Shown: piece by piece, positions 33,681-45,649 of the stretch
Layout of the letters: each line of letters starts with the position of its first letter
Position numbering within the stretch: the first letter of the stretch is position 1
Assembly (NCBI GenBank): GCA_032622095.1
Contig: CP136064.1
Span: forward strand, 126,467,605 to 126,531,604
Source of the DNA: Siphonodentalium dalli
Lineage: Eukaryota; Mollusca; Scaphopoda; Gadilida; Siphonodentaliidae
Length of the DNA stretch: 64,000 nucleotides
Direction of reading: 5' to 3'
Notes under the pieces: model-generated
The model's database searches: none
What the model was told of the DNA's origin: nothing
The model's input: only the letters and a program-made list of their open reading frames with translations
Made by a program: the position numbers and the translations under genes

Positions 33681-35568
33681 GTTAATGCACATTAAAGAAT
33701 ACTACTGTGGCTAGAGAACTTAATTCATAGTCATGCAGGCAGAACTTCTCATACTATTTCCTCCATACCATTGCCGCACAATGCAAATAACGTTGATTCT
33801 TGTAGGGTAGTGGTATTTACTAAGTCAAAACACAATGAAAATGCTAGCCAAAAAAAATAAAAAATATGCATTCCATAGCCAATTGGATTACCAATAATAT
33901 GGCACGTGAGTTACTGGAAGTTACTGACGATTCCTTCAACTTTTTTATGCACGAAAATAGGCTACCTTTTCAGACGATTATTACCTTCAAAAAAATAATA
34001 ACATGGAATACAACCTTGTCCAACATTAATGCCAATATTTATTATGCATTGTCATTTATTTGTATTCTAAAATTTTAATGTATAACTTTTTACAAAATCA
34101 AAGCAAAGTTCGATGGGGTCATTTATCGATATCAAAATGGTGGCCACACAACAAAAGTCAAACGGAATTTATTTCACTTACAGTTGACAATATTTCACCT
34201 GAAACTCAATTACAATTGTTTGGTGCACACTCCGATTGTCCATTTACTTATTTTAGACAGAAAAGTAAGTAGTTTATCCAATAATTTACTGAATTTATAT
34301 CACTTTTGAGCTCTGCAAAAAGACACGTTTTCCTCATTCACAGATTGAGAAACCGGAAATGGCCGGAACACGGGACACACTATAAAGTGTATGCCGAGGC
34401 CGAGGCCGGCTCCAAATAAAAGGTGTAAACGGGGTGTTATATGGCGTTTGGTCCGTTGTTTCTGGATGGATATTAATGAAATTTGGTGTATATGTCCGGG
34501 CTGGGACATTTGAAAATTCCTTCACAGTTTGTTCAATCTAGTATTCTCAAAATGTTATGAGAAAAGCAGAGCATATGGATATTAATTTATTGAGTTACAT
34601 GACCTCAAATATGGCATTTCATCACACGAGTTCTGTGTCAAGGCAAATTTGGCTAAGTCCATACAATGGAACACACATTTTGTTTGAGAATATTTTATTC
34701 TCCTTATTCATAGATGCACATATTAATCCTAATTTGTGTTTTATCTAGTGAGGAAATCACTAAAGCAGTGAAAAAGTCATTAATTTTGCTCTAGTTTTTT
34801 AAATAATTAACCATATAATACGGCATTTGGCTCATTCTGCGAAATTAAGGCACCGAAATCAGGTAAACTCGCGTTTTTGAAGGCACACAACTCGAAAAAT
34901 ACTTAAGGAATCTGGGAATGGTTTCCAGTTCTGGATTCAGGAAAATGTGGACGACAAAATAGGCATGATATTTGTAGGACTTGTAAATTTGAATTTTTTA
35001 TATACATTCATGAAAATCCATAAATTGATGATTTGACCAAGTTTTCCAAATTTTTTTTCACGAAATTCACTAATTTCCCTTTTTCCGATTTTTGCTGATT
35101 TTTAGTATGTTGTTTGTGGGGGGTATATGTACCAATTCCAGCAAAAAAAAATTCTGTTGCAATTAGTTCTGGGTAAAACCATAAATGCACTGGACTAATA
35201 TTCATATTTAAGTATGAACACAGAATTTTAAGGACATTTAAAAAGTGGTTTGAGTCTTTGACTTTCAGATTGAATTGAAAATGTCCTTGAAAGTTGAATT
35301 GAAATTAATTTAAATTCAAATTCAAATAAAATAACAATATAATATAATACATAAATAAATATCGTCTCACATATAATCATTAATATATTATTACTGCCTA
35401 TAGCCTAGGCTAAATTAATATATATATACGGTATATAATATATATGTACTGTAGTTTAAATGTGTTGGTTAACTCACCCTACTAAGTCCCTAGCCTAGGC
35501 TATACCAACCTCTTGTTAATATTTCGTAATATGAGCTATAGCTCTAGTCGTTAATATATAATAATATA
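33681..35568. other. intergenic, AT-rich
   Basis: Short frames at 33866-34272 and 34300-34525 are not supported. 35280-35560 is very AT-rich, with two CTAGCCTAGGCTA palindromes (about 35402 and 35491) and TATATA runs. No gene seen. Confidence 0.45.
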
Positions 35569-35999
35569 TTAATTCGAGGGTAAGTTTGATTTACGTTTAT
35601 GTAGGGCTTCTTTGATGAAATTACATATTTGCTTTGTTGCAGAGAAGGTTTTTGGATTCAGCAGCATCTTGGGGTTGTTAATATTTTCTCCCAGTTGAAA
35701 TATGTCATATTTTCTTCTCAATTTAATGTATTGTAATAATGACTACATTAAATTGATTAATGTATGTGTTGCAACTTGCAGTAAATTACACTGATGACAG
35801 CATGCATGCCCGCACATATAATATGTAAACAACTTACATTTGGTTTTGATCGTTTACTTCGACGTCGAAGAAAATTCGCCATGACGGCCGCCATACGCAG
35901 CAGACAAAAAAAGCGCGGATGCAGTTGTTGATATTTATTTTTAGCTTGTCGTCTGACGTCATCATCTAGTAGTAGTAGTCCTGAGACGCCGGTGTGCAT
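35569..35999 (-). CDS. possible two-exon gene, 111 aa, unrecognised
   Basis: Exon 1 (35999-35838) starts at ATG with MHTGVSGLLLLDDDVRRQAK, then MAAVMANFLRRRSKRSKPN, and meets a strong donor AAAT/GTAAGTT in phase 0. About 95 nt on, exon 2 (35742-35569) is open from its acceptor: SLLQYIKLRRKYDIFQLGEN, INNPKMLLNPKTFSATKQI, CNFIKEALHKRKSN and a stop. The phases agree, and exon 2 has a clearly protein-like composition. The acceptor lacks a good pyrimidine tract, which lowers confidence. Translation may instead start at the internal MAAVMAN. The protein is small and basic. No family recognised. Confidence 0.35.
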
Positions 36000-36148
36000 T
36001 CTCTTGATACCCGTTTTGGTGGTGTGTATTCAGAACCTTGCTATTCTATTTTTAGCTTGTTGTCTGACATAACCAGCGCTGGTCCTGGGATGTCGGTGTG
36101 CTTTCTATGAATGCCTGTTTTGGAGGTGTGCATTCATAAATCTCAAAA
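35937..36148. repeat. tandem duplication, about 105-110 bp unit
   Basis: TTTTTAGCTTGTCGTCTGAC at 35937 and TTTTTAGCTTGTTGTCTGAC at 36049 start two diverged copies that share GGTGTGCATTC, CCGTTTTGG.GGTGTG and ATTCAGAA/ATTCATAA. The first copy contains the start of the 35999 exon. Confidence 0.7.
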
Positions 36149-36207
36149 TCTACTATGAATAGTAGGCCTATATAGTGGTACACAAGAGTGGGGATCATCA
36201 ATTGGGG

Positions 36208-37630
36208 CTGAATAGGTCATTCTCACCGGTTTTCTGTGATAAAGTTACCCAGGTTCCTGAAATTGTGATAAAGTTACTCAGGTTGGAGAGAATTGTGATA
36301 AAGTTACCCAGGCAAATATCACACTATGAACTCGATTTAAAAGTGACAGAGGGTGCTAATATTGTTTAGTTTTGACAAGTAATAGCCCTTAAAATTATAT
36401 GACTACCACTAACCCCATACACATACCACTAGGGTAATGTGGGGCATAATGCGACACATAAGCACATTAGACCCCATTATGTCACTAAAAACGACGGACG
36501 GGCACACATTATTAAATTAAAAGTTAGATAAATATTTCCACTATACATATTAATACTCAGACTTGCCTGGGAAGCACCACTTTCTGAACACCATTACTCC
36601 CCATCGACGTACCCAATCCGTCGCATTATGCCCCAGACACGGGGTATGTAAGGCGACACATTTGACTTTACAACATCACTATATACCGAACTTAATAAAT
36701 GCAAGACGGTCTGCAGTTTCTTTTCTTTTGTGGATTGAAAGAATGTATAAGCGTTATTTCAAGTCATAACAGCAGACCAATGAGACATTTTATTGATTTA
36801 TATGGCGGGTAAAATAGCACCATAAAGTTTTGATTTCAGGAAAATGGCCGGGGTAGGGTTAACAATAATTATTTATCTATATCATGTTTTAATGTTTGGG
36901 AATGATCGAATATGTTTTTTTTTATTTCTCTTCTTTTGAAATAAGGTTACGATAAGATTTTTTTTACCAGGTTTGATTTGCGATATGCCTAATCATATTT
37001 TTTTCTGGTAGGCCCCTACTGGTTGTACCCGAGTGTCGCATTATGCCCCACATCCAGCCGACCTGTCTCTCTCCCAAATAACGGTGAATGTGAACAACCG
37101 ATGTACATAGAACTGATCAACTTACTATATAATTCGTCTTACTTTACCAAAATACGCATGTAGGACTATAGCTTTGGTGGTAGTGGTAAGATGTTCTCGT
37201 TTTAATAACTACAAGACCTACCGAAAGTTATAAACCATTCAAAAAGGGGGTCACCAAATGTGGGTACCTCTACTCCGGCGTTTCGCATGCGCGATTAAAC
37301 AGTCATAATGATGTCGGTCCAATTGGGATGTCAACTTCTATGGTTGGTCTTACTAAAATAATAAATGTGCGATTCAACTTCAGTCATGGAAAAATCATAT
37401 GGCCCGATATATAGCGACCGTCTGTCGCATTATGCCCCGCGTCGCATTATGCCCCACATTACCCTATTGTTAGGTGATAAATTCCGAGCAGTCGAAAGAC
37501 GCTTGTCTGGTCGTGAGCTGTATCGGTATTCTATGAATTCCGTATCAGTATATCCTTTGAATTCCGTATCGGTATCGCTGGAACCGGGGTAACTTTATCA
37601 CAGTAAACCGGTGATAGTGACCTATTCAGC
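36208..37630. mobile_element. 1.4-kb element with ~45-bp inverted ends (outer)
   Basis: GCTGAATAGGTCATTCTCAC then CGGTTTTCTGTGATAAAGTT at the left is mirrored at 37586-37630 with about three differences. Just inside the left end GTGATAAAGTTACCCAGG is repeated three times (36237, 36268, 36297), a likely subterminal binding array. It has no transposase and carries a second element at 36432-37464. Confidence 0.75.
36432..37464. mobile_element. 1.03-kb Tc1/mariner-like non-autonomous element (inner, TA-flanked)
   Basis: Perfect 24-bp terminal inverted repeats start GGGTAATGTGGGGCATAATG and continue CGAC. Both ends are flanked by TA (36430-36431 and 37465-37466), the target duplication of the Tc1/mariner superfamily. 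The motif GTCGCATTATGCCCC recurs inside at about 36621, 37033 and 37424 besides the end. The open frame at 36563-36769 is not a transposase. Confidence 0.8.
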
Positions 37631-37639
37631 GCAAGTATA

Positions 37640-37745
37640 GGCCTACCTGTACACGGTTATATGCCTAGGCATATATATTTTGGGCATATATCCGCGTGCA
37701 TATATGCCTATATATAGGCTACCTAGGCATATATGCCTACACACG
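37640..37745. repeat. palindromic ATATGCCTAGGCATAT cluster
   Basis: Several near-perfect palindromes (TATATGCCTAGGCATATAT, ATATATGCCTATATATAGGC, CCTAGGCATATATGCC) lie within 105 bp. Function unknown; they are cruciform-prone. Confidence 0.7.
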
Positions 37746-37906
37746 GGGCGATTTCAACAACCATATTTTTAGAAACATATAATCGACCATCCCACAAACC
37801 CGACGTATATATATGTAAGAAAACCATAGTCAGCTGAGAAATGGTAACTTCACCAACATCATATTATTAGCCATAAATATAAATTATAATATAATTATAA
37901 TATAAA

Positions 37907-38289
37907 CTAGCTTTCAAATTCCATGTGGGGAATGTCGACGGTGGGGAATTGACCGTTGTTCCCATTAACGAGCCGTTTGGTGAATATGGCAAATGTCCGG
38001 GATACCATGTCTTGCCAATGCACATCCGATATGAAGTCATTGTGTCCATGCATGGGTGCTGTTCCTCCGATTTCCTTAACAGTAATATCACAAATACATT
38101 TATTGAGTGGCATGCCTTCACTGCTCGTGCATCACCTAGCTTAATTTTGCCCGATTCCACTTTTAAGGCTATTGTTGTGGGAGTACGTACGGCAAGGCAG
38201 AAACCAGCAAAAAACAGCGTGTTTAATTGAACCCGATGGTTATCTATATGACCCTGTGAAATAAACAGCACACACGTTCTCACTTCCAT
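37907..38289 (-). pseudogene. coding-like relic, unrecognised
   Basis: The reverse strand has two overlapping open frames. The first reads LFFAGFCLAVRTPTTIALKV and GKIKLGDARAVKACHS. The second reads CDITVKEIGGTAPMHGHNDF, ISDVHWQDMVSRTFAIFTKR and NGNNGQFPTVDIPHMEFES to a stop. They look like one protein with a frame change near 38110. The GHND...DIP spacing recalls the start of membrane dipeptidases, but the match is short and the catalytic set is incomplete, so I do not assign it. Confidence 0.3.
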
Positions 38290-38960
38290 TTGTAAAGAAT
38301 TGTTATGTTTCTATGAGCAAATAAATTTCCAAACTGGCTAGCTGTTAGTATGAAAATTCAAATATGGACAATAAGCTTAAATGTCCATTTCTGTTAAGTT
38401 ATCGACCATCATACGTAATCATAAATAACATAGGGTCTATAGCACGCCTACATTCGTCTATTCAACGTTCCCGGTGTTGTTTTTCATTTTAAAATGCGAC
38501 ACCTGGGAAGTCTTCGTCTATATTGTTCAGTCTACCACCATTGGCCCATTAATAGCAGCCAGTTGATAGACTATATAGCGTTTAGCGACGACACATACTG
38601 TTCAGAATGAATGTTGAGAATCCTTTCTGTCAAATGAGGACTTTCATCTTATAACGTCATGACGTCATAAAGCGTTTAGTTGTATTTTGTGTATATGGCT
38701 CATATGAGTGGTTTATTTGTGTGTATAATCTGATACACAGTTCTCGTTTTACCTATCAAATGGGACTCGGTGGATAACAAGTTATTTTTGTATAAAATGT
38801 CAAAATATAGCGATTCTATGTGATTTTCAAATGAGGACCTAGCCTTAGGTCCCCATTTGCTACTCAAGTCCCAATTTGTTGCTGTGTATTCCAGACTAGG
38901 TCCTCATTTGGCACATAAAACAAACACACATACACACACACACATACAGAAGTTACATAA
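38290..38960. other. intergenic with a short inverted repeat
   Basis: CAAATGAGGACCTAGCCTTA at 38828 is partly inverted at about 38894-38913 (GACTAGGTCCTCATTTGGCA). It may be a small MITE. A CACACA run lies at 38928-38947. No gene. Confidence 0.45.
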
Positions 38961-38963
38961 TAT

Positions 38964-40800
38964 ATAATAGAGTAGCAGGTTAGCCCGCCACTGGCGGCAA
39001 TCGTCAGAAACATGACTTTAATTTTTTGTTTTTCAATGAGTTAATTCTGCCTTTTTAATTATTTTTTTAATTTAATTTTTGTTTGAATTTTTTGTTTTTA
39101 AATTTTTAATGTTTTTAATTAATTATTTTAATTTATTTTTTAATTAAATTATTTTTTTCAATAAGTTAATTCTGCCCTTTTAATCAAAAGAAATTATGGT
39201 ACCCGTCCCATGATGGTACCCGTCCCTAAAAGAGGTACGTTTGTGGGTACTCATTTCAAGGTGAAGATCACCTCGGGCGGAAAAACTGACCCAATGAAAA
39301 TCTCCTCAGTTCATAGGAACCCCTAAGTACGAAGACAGACATAAGAATCACACAACACGCTCATGTTTGGATACAGACACGTTCATGTCTGGACCTAGAC
39401 ATAATCACACTACACGCTCTTTATCAACGACACTGCGGATACGAATGCTTTTTAACTATCAAAGCGATTAACCCCACAGTGCCAAGGGCTGTGACTGGAA
39501 GTGGAGAAGGGGTGCTCGGATGCGTCCTGTATGTTTTTACCCTTAGATAGAAAGTTTGGTCTCAATCGGTCCAGCCGTTTTCGATTATATAAAGTATATA
39601 CACATATACACACACAATATATATATATACTAGAAGGTGACCCGACTTCGTCCGGGCTATTCAAAAACCAAATTTCAAGTCGATTGCTCCACCCGTTTCC
39701 TAGATCTGGTCTGCGCATGCGCGAAGCTGGTGTCGCACGTGCTCGGCGACCCGATAAAATTCGTATCCGGGGCAAGATACATTCACATACCAAATTTCAA
39801 GTCGATAGCTACACCCGTTTACGAGATATATAGCCCAATGTCATTTGCGGATACCTCGGCCGGTGATGAGTTAACGCGACACAGTCAAATGCATCGGCAG
39901 GGTGAGAGTTAACGTGATCTAACTGTATGACCTCTGACGACGTCATAGAAGTTACGCATTGATTTTATCCTGATAAAAGATCGCACCACTTCTCCCTAAT
40001 AATTGAGGCAGATAACTAAAACGGATACATACATATTATATATCGTTGGAAAGATGAAGCCACACAGATTCTAACCGTGCAAATTATATGACTGGCAATT
40101 TATTATTCGCGCTATATCGAATCGATTTGTGAGCACCGAACTGAAATATATTAGCGCAAAACGGCGTAAAAATAGATTTGACCTCCGCACGTGAAAAGTT
40201 GACCTCGCACGGACAAATAAATATGCCTATGTTCGTCTCCGGCCGAAAATACCCTAAAATACCAAATTTCATTGAAATTGGCTTAGTCGTTTTCGAGTCC
40301 ATCGATTTCAAACACACAAACTTACACACAAACTTACACATAAACTTACACACACACAGATCTTTCGAAATATATAATAGACTAGCCGATGAGCCCGACG
40401 TTGTCCGGGCTATTCAAAAAATCAAATTTCAAGTCGATAGCTATTCAAAAACCAAATTTCAAGTCGATAGCTACACCCGTTTCCGAGATCTCGTCTGCGC
40501 ATGTGCGAAGCGGGCGCCGCACGGGCTCGGCGACCCGATAAAATTCGCATCCGGGGCAAAATACATTCACATAGCAAATTTCAAGTCGATAGCTCCACCC
40601 GTTTCCGATATCTCGTCTGCGCATGCGCGAAGCGGGCTCCGCACGGGCTCGCCAATATGACAACGACGACCGCCTGGTCAAACTACACTCACGTACCAAG
40701 TACGATCGGTCGAGAATCGTAGATTTGTATTAATGACAGACAAACATACAGACAGACAGACAGACAAACAAACAAACAGAGGTCTTCAAAATATATATGA
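38964..40800. repeat. head-to-tail dispersed repeats with TTCAAGTCGATAGCT core
   Basis: At least three related segments begin near ATATAATAGACTAGC-type sequence (38964, 39628, 40378; another at 41738) and carry AGGTTAGCCCGCCACTGG or GACCCGACTTCGTCCGGG, then CAAATTTCAAGTCGATAGCT, CACCCGTTTCCGAGATCTCG and TCTGCGCATGCGCGAAGC, sometimes duplicated internally. They end in CA-rich tails (ACAAACTTACACA; CAGACAGACAGACAAACAAA). Such 3'-tailed modules are typical of SINE/LINE 3' ends, but I see no polymerase III boxes or reverse transcriptase. Open frames here are in repeat sequence. Confidence 0.65.
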
Positions 40801-40829
40801 GATATAGCTATGTATAGTAAGCAATAGGC

Positions 40830-41492
40830 GGACCATTGACCATCATTAGGCAGACCGTGAATTTATGCAGACGAAATCGGGTCTGCCTAATTTTTGCATG
40901 CCAGTCACAACTGGTTATCTTGCGATTTAATTGTTAACACCTCTCCTTGTTCAACGGATTTAGGTTGTCTTTTGTTTATAAAATGATGGGATTGAAAAAA
41001 TTGTTGAAAAGGGCATTTCCGCCCCGATGATTTTGAGACATGTATATTCGATCGATATAAAGTTTCATCATTGTGCGGTCTTTTTTCAATCCCGAAATTT
41101 TTACTCAATTTCGATGTATACACCAGATTTTTCAATGTTTTAATGACATTTGACCTGTTATCTTCTTTTTTGCTGCATCCTATACATACAAATGCAAAAA
41201 CCAGAAAAGTTTATTTTTTCAAGACCGCTGTGGATGTTTCGACCGCACAATGATGAAATTATATATCGACAGAATATACATGTCTCAAAACTAACGGGGC
41301 TGAAATGCCTTTAACAATTTTTTTTTTCAATCCCATCATTTTATAGACAAAAGACAACCTAAGTCGGTTGAACAAGGAGAGGTGTTAACAATTAAAGCCC
41401 CAGATAACTAGTTGTGACTGACATGCATAAAGTAGGCAGACCGAATTTGTTCTGCATAATGTCACAGTCTGCCTAATGATGGTCAATGGTCC
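40830..41492. mobile_element. foldback element, 663 bp, ~255-bp inverted arms
   Basis: GGACCATTGACCATCATTAG starts the left arm and its complement ends the right arm. The arms (40830-41085 and 41238-41492) match over most of their length, including TCTGCCTAAT, GTTAACACCTCTCCTTGTTC, GACAACCT and ATGATGGGATTGAAAAAAT. A truncated related end (AATTAGGCAGACC ... GTCTGCCTAATGATGG) follows at 41505-41680, so a second insertion abuts. No ORF of transposase type. Confidence 0.8.
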
Positions 41493-41690
41493 TCTTATAA
41501 TTAGGCAGACCTGAGAATTTGTATATTTCATATTACTTGAGGAATCACAAATTCCCATTGATCACACCTTGGTGGTCACATTTAGAAAAAAACTAGAGAA
41601 AGAGTGTTTAAAATTGAGCGGTTTTAAAGTTTTTTGTATATGTCTGCCTAATGATGGTAATAGGGTCATGTCTGCCTAATGCTGAAAAAA

Positions 41691-41692
<2 letters not shown>

Positions 41693-41721
<29 letters not shown>

Positions 41722-41722
41722 G
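41693..41722. repeat. (TA)n microsatellite
   Basis: About 14 TA units directly before a further CTAGCAGGTTAGCCCGCCAC repeat head (41750). Confidence 0.85.
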
Positions 41723-41734
41723 GAAAGCTCAAAA

Positions 41735-42442
41735 TATATAGTAGACTAGCAGGTTAGCCCGCCACTGGTGGGATTGGTCCCATGGCTTTGTTACAGGACG
41801 TCAGGGTTATTTAGGAATATCTTTGCCAGAAACATGACTATATGAGTGCATATGAGCGTATATGAGCAAGGACACGGGCGCTTGCGAAATTGGACCCGAT
41901 TTGACCTTGAATTGACCATTTGAAGGTCAGATCGGGATGACGATATGACCCGTCCAATACACTCCCCGGACAAAAGTAATCCTAGGTATCATATTTCGTC
42001 CGTATAAATCCGCCAGTTTTACCCGATTTGATTTTCACTCAAGTAGATATATTTTTGAATAGCGACGCCTCATATACACACGCTTATTAATTATCACGCT
42101 TTAAGAGCATCCAGTTAACCAATATCAATGAAAATAAACCAAACTTGTAGCCAAGAATCAGCTAAAAATCTGTTACACAGCTTTAACCAAAATTTCGGCC
42201 ATTCTGGATGCCATCTGAGGTAAACGGATTTGATTCACTTTTACCCGAGTCCAGGTTCCAGACCAAAACAATGGGTTCGCTTCACTTTATACTTGGGTCA
42301 GATTCCAGATAATATTTACTGAACCTTTAACCGCCACCTAACTCTATATGACTTAGCACTGAGTGAGGTGTGGAAAATAATAGCATAAAAATATATATGT
42401 ATCAAAAATAGATTAAGAATATCAGCTGTAACAAAAATGCCA
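41735..42442. other. dispersed-repeat head and unique sequence
   Basis: 41735-41850 repeats the head seen at 38964 (GCAGGTTAGCCCGCCACTGG, GCCAGAAACATGACT). The remainder has no recognisable feature. Confidence 0.45.
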
Positions 42443-45400
42443 CCAAAATGGCCTCCAAAATATAGAAAATTGTAAATATTTCCCCATCGTTCACTGCAAT
42501 CGCTTACAAGTTGTGGTTGATGAATAAAATTGGCTATTCTGCCTTTTGTCCGTTGAAAACCAACATGTCTGATTCACATTGGTTAATTTTTAGTATTGTA
42601 ACCACTGACATTACAAGAAATATTGGTTTATACCCTCACAAACTTGACATAAATATCGGCAAAAATTAACTTTTTAGGTGAGGACCATTTTTTTTAAAGT
42701 ACACGTTAACTAACTCACTTTGGTATGAAAGGTGTTTATTTGTTTTGATATATTCTAAATCTGTCACACTAAGGTGTTCAAAGACCAAATTACTCAAGAT
42801 GGCTTCCAAAATGGTAACTAACTTGGGTACAATGTTCATTGTTCACATATATCCGGCATATTAATCTCTGCTATATGGTCCTGTGTGAGGTCAAGGGAGG
42901 TCAATCATTATGAGTGGGATGTCCATTATGAGATGTATAGGTTTACAAGTAGTGACTGTATGGTCATGTGTGAGATGAATTTGTTTACAGGAAGTGACTA
43001 TGGTTGTGTGGTATTGTGTGGATGTACTGGTATGTACGATGTGGCTGTATGGACGATGATATGGTGTGTGGATATAAGGAGAGTAGCTATATGGTCACCC
43101 CTGTGTTGTGATTGTATGGTCATGCTGGGGTGTATATTGAGTGGCTATATTGCCACAGGTGTTTGCACATGTATGCATGTGTTGTCTGTGTGCTCATGGG
43201 TGGGGTATATGTATATATGGGGAGTAGGTGAACGGTAATGTGTATATGTGTACATGGAATGACAGTACGGTCATGTATTATCATACCTTATATGTATTAT
43301 ATGATGTGTGGGGAGTATGATTGGCCGAATGCGCGAAGTATTGGTACATCTGGAAGGACCGCATGGTCATTGGTGATGTGTATGTGTACACTTTGAGTGA
43401 CTCTGTGGTCCCGTGTGGGTGTACATATGTATATATAGAGTGGCCATATGTGGCTATATGGCCACGGGTATGTCGAATAGATATGCAGGGAGTGACTTTG
43501 TGGCCATTGGTGAGATGACTATGTGTACAAGGAGTGACTGTGTGGTCAGCAAATGTGGCGAATAGGTATACATGGAATGACTATATGGTGATGATCAGAT
43601 GTAGGAGTATACCCCATGTGCATGTATGGTGACTCAATTATAGCTAAATGGTCATGTGTTGTGTACATGTATACACAAGTGTGGCTGTTTAGTCATGGGT
43701 GAGGGCTATGTGTATAGCTAGTGTTGCTATATGACCACTGGTGATGAACATATGTATACATGTAGTGACTCTATAGTCATGAGTGGGGTGTATATGTTTA
43801 TCTTGAGAGTGTCTATTTCGAAATGGGCCTGGCGAGTAGATTTGCAGGGAGTGACCGTATGGCCAATGGTGTGGTGAATATGTGTACCAGTAGTGACTGT
43901 ATGCTCATGGGTGTGGTGAATAGGTATTCATGGAGTAACTTGGTCTACCTGTATTTGATTAATGGCTGTGTGAGGTGTATGGGTATACACAACTGTAGTA
44001 TTGACATGGCTGAGGGGTATGTGTTTGAATCGAGTGATTATATGACCATTGGTGAGGTCCATATGTATAACTGGAGTGACTGTATGGTCATGGGTGGAGT
44101 ACATGTGCATATATTGAGTGGCTATTTGGCCATTGGTGTGGGGAAATAGGTACACATGGAGTGAATGTGGCCAATGGTGAGGCCAATAGTTATTATTGAC
44201 TATGATCATGAATGTGGTGAATCTGTATACATACAGTTACTATATGGTACATGGGTGACTCTATAGTCACGGGTAGGGTGTATGGGTATACATATGTGTG
44301 GTATTGTCATGGGTGAGGGTATGCGTATAAAACGAGTGATTATGACCATTGGCGAGGTGCATCTGTATACCTGGATAAGGGGTATTTGAATAAAGCGAGT
44401 GATTATATTGACCATTCGTGAGGTGCATATGCATACCTGGAGTGACGATATGGTCATGGTGGAGTGTATATGCATATATTGAGTGGCTATTTGGCCATGG
44501 TGTGGGTAATAGGTACACATAAAGTGACTGTATGGCCAATGGTGATGTCAATATGTATACAATGATTGACTGTGTGGTCATGAATGTGGTGAATATGTGT
44601 AATATTGTGACGATATGGTCATAGGTCAAGTGTAGGACATATACCTGGTGCATGTATTGTTACTGATAGGTGTATGGTCATGTGTGATGTGCATGGGTTT
44701 TCACAATTATTGGTGAACGGTGATGGGTGGGGTGTATGTGTAAATAGCACGCGACTATATTTTCAGTTTTGTGGTGTTTATTTATATATGAAGTGAATTA
44801 TGTTACTGGTGAGTTGTACATGTGTATCTTGTGTGGGTGTCGCTTTCCACAAAAACTCAATGATATGTTAATCGATAGAGAGGTCACGTCAGATAGTTCT
44901 CCTTCTTGGTGGCGTTTATACACAACGGAGGAAATGCTAAACGACTTTCCCGACAACAGTCGATAAACTGTTATACTAATGGGCTAGAGTAGCAACATAT
45001 TTTGGTCCCTCTCAGTTCCGTTTCAAAGTTCTGCAAATTTCTTTTCAAAAACATGGCCAGAATCCCAAAAAGAAGTTTTCGCACAATTCCACACTTCATA
45101 CTTTAAAATTAAATGTTAATGACTCATAATGTACTGTGACAACCAGTATATAATATGTAGTTGCCGGTCGATTAACTAACATGTCTGATAACCAAGTGAG
45201 TCACATTGTGTTACCGTTTCAGAACGTCAGAGCATTATGTTCCGGATATATGTGAAAATCAATTATTTACCCAATTTATTTGCCATTTTGGAAGCCATCT
45301 TGAGTAATTTGGTCATTAAACACCTTAGTGTGACACATTTAAGATAGACCAAAGCAATAAACACTTTTCTGAACTAAGATAGTTACATTTTGTTTGACAT

Positions 45401-45649
45401 AAATGGTTCAAGTCTGAGAAGAGATATTTTTTTCCGATATATATGTCAAGTTTGTGAGACTAAAATCCAATATTCCCCAGTAATGTCTGTTACAGTAGTG
45501 ACAATTAAACAAAGTGCATCAAGCATATTAGTTTTCAATGTACAGAAGGCAAAATAAGCAATTGTATTCATCAACCACAACTTGTAAGCAATTGCAGGGC
45601 ACACTGGGGCAATATCTACTATTTTCCATATTTTGGCGGCCATTTTGGG
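42443..45649. mobile_element. 3.2-kb inverted-repeat unit enclosing a minisatellite
   Basis: The left arm 42443-42815 and right arm 45283-45649 are diverged reverse complements of about 370 bp. Matching blocks include CCAAAATGG, CACTAAGGTGTTCAAAGACC (as CATTAAACACCTTAGTG), AAATTACTCAAGATGGCTTC, TCACAAACTTGACATA and AAGTTGTGGTTGATGAATA. The outer ends carry the CCAAAATGGC / GCGGCCATTTTGG motif, which recurs at 45985 and 46135 outside the arm. Between the arms are the minisatellite (42885-44760) and about 500 bp of unique sequence. No transposase. The structure recalls foldback elements that carry tandem repeats. Confidence 0.7.
42885..44760. repeat. degenerate G/T-rich minisatellite, about 1.9 kb
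   Basis: Irregular units of roughly 45-65 bp are built from GAGTGACTGTATGGTCATGG, GGTGTGGTGAATATGTGTA and TATACATGGAGTGAC. The plus strand is strongly G+T biased and poor in C throughout. Open frames on either strand (for example 42885-43238 and 44267-44653) are translations of the repeat (SDCMVMGEV, HDHIVT) and are not called as genes. Confidence 0.8.

Noticed and set aside
37907-38113. Membrane dipeptidase exon
   Set aside because: Only a short GHND...DIP spacing is shared; metal ligands and splice sites are not established.
39452-40722. Long open frames (113, 110, 160 codons) in both directions
   Set aside because: They run through dispersed repeat units and repeat their own residues (SRFRDLVCACAKR type), so they are repeat translations.
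42885-44653. Several 65-128-codon open frames on both strands in the minisatellite
   Set aside because: They translate the repeat unit; frames on opposite strands are equally open because of base bias.
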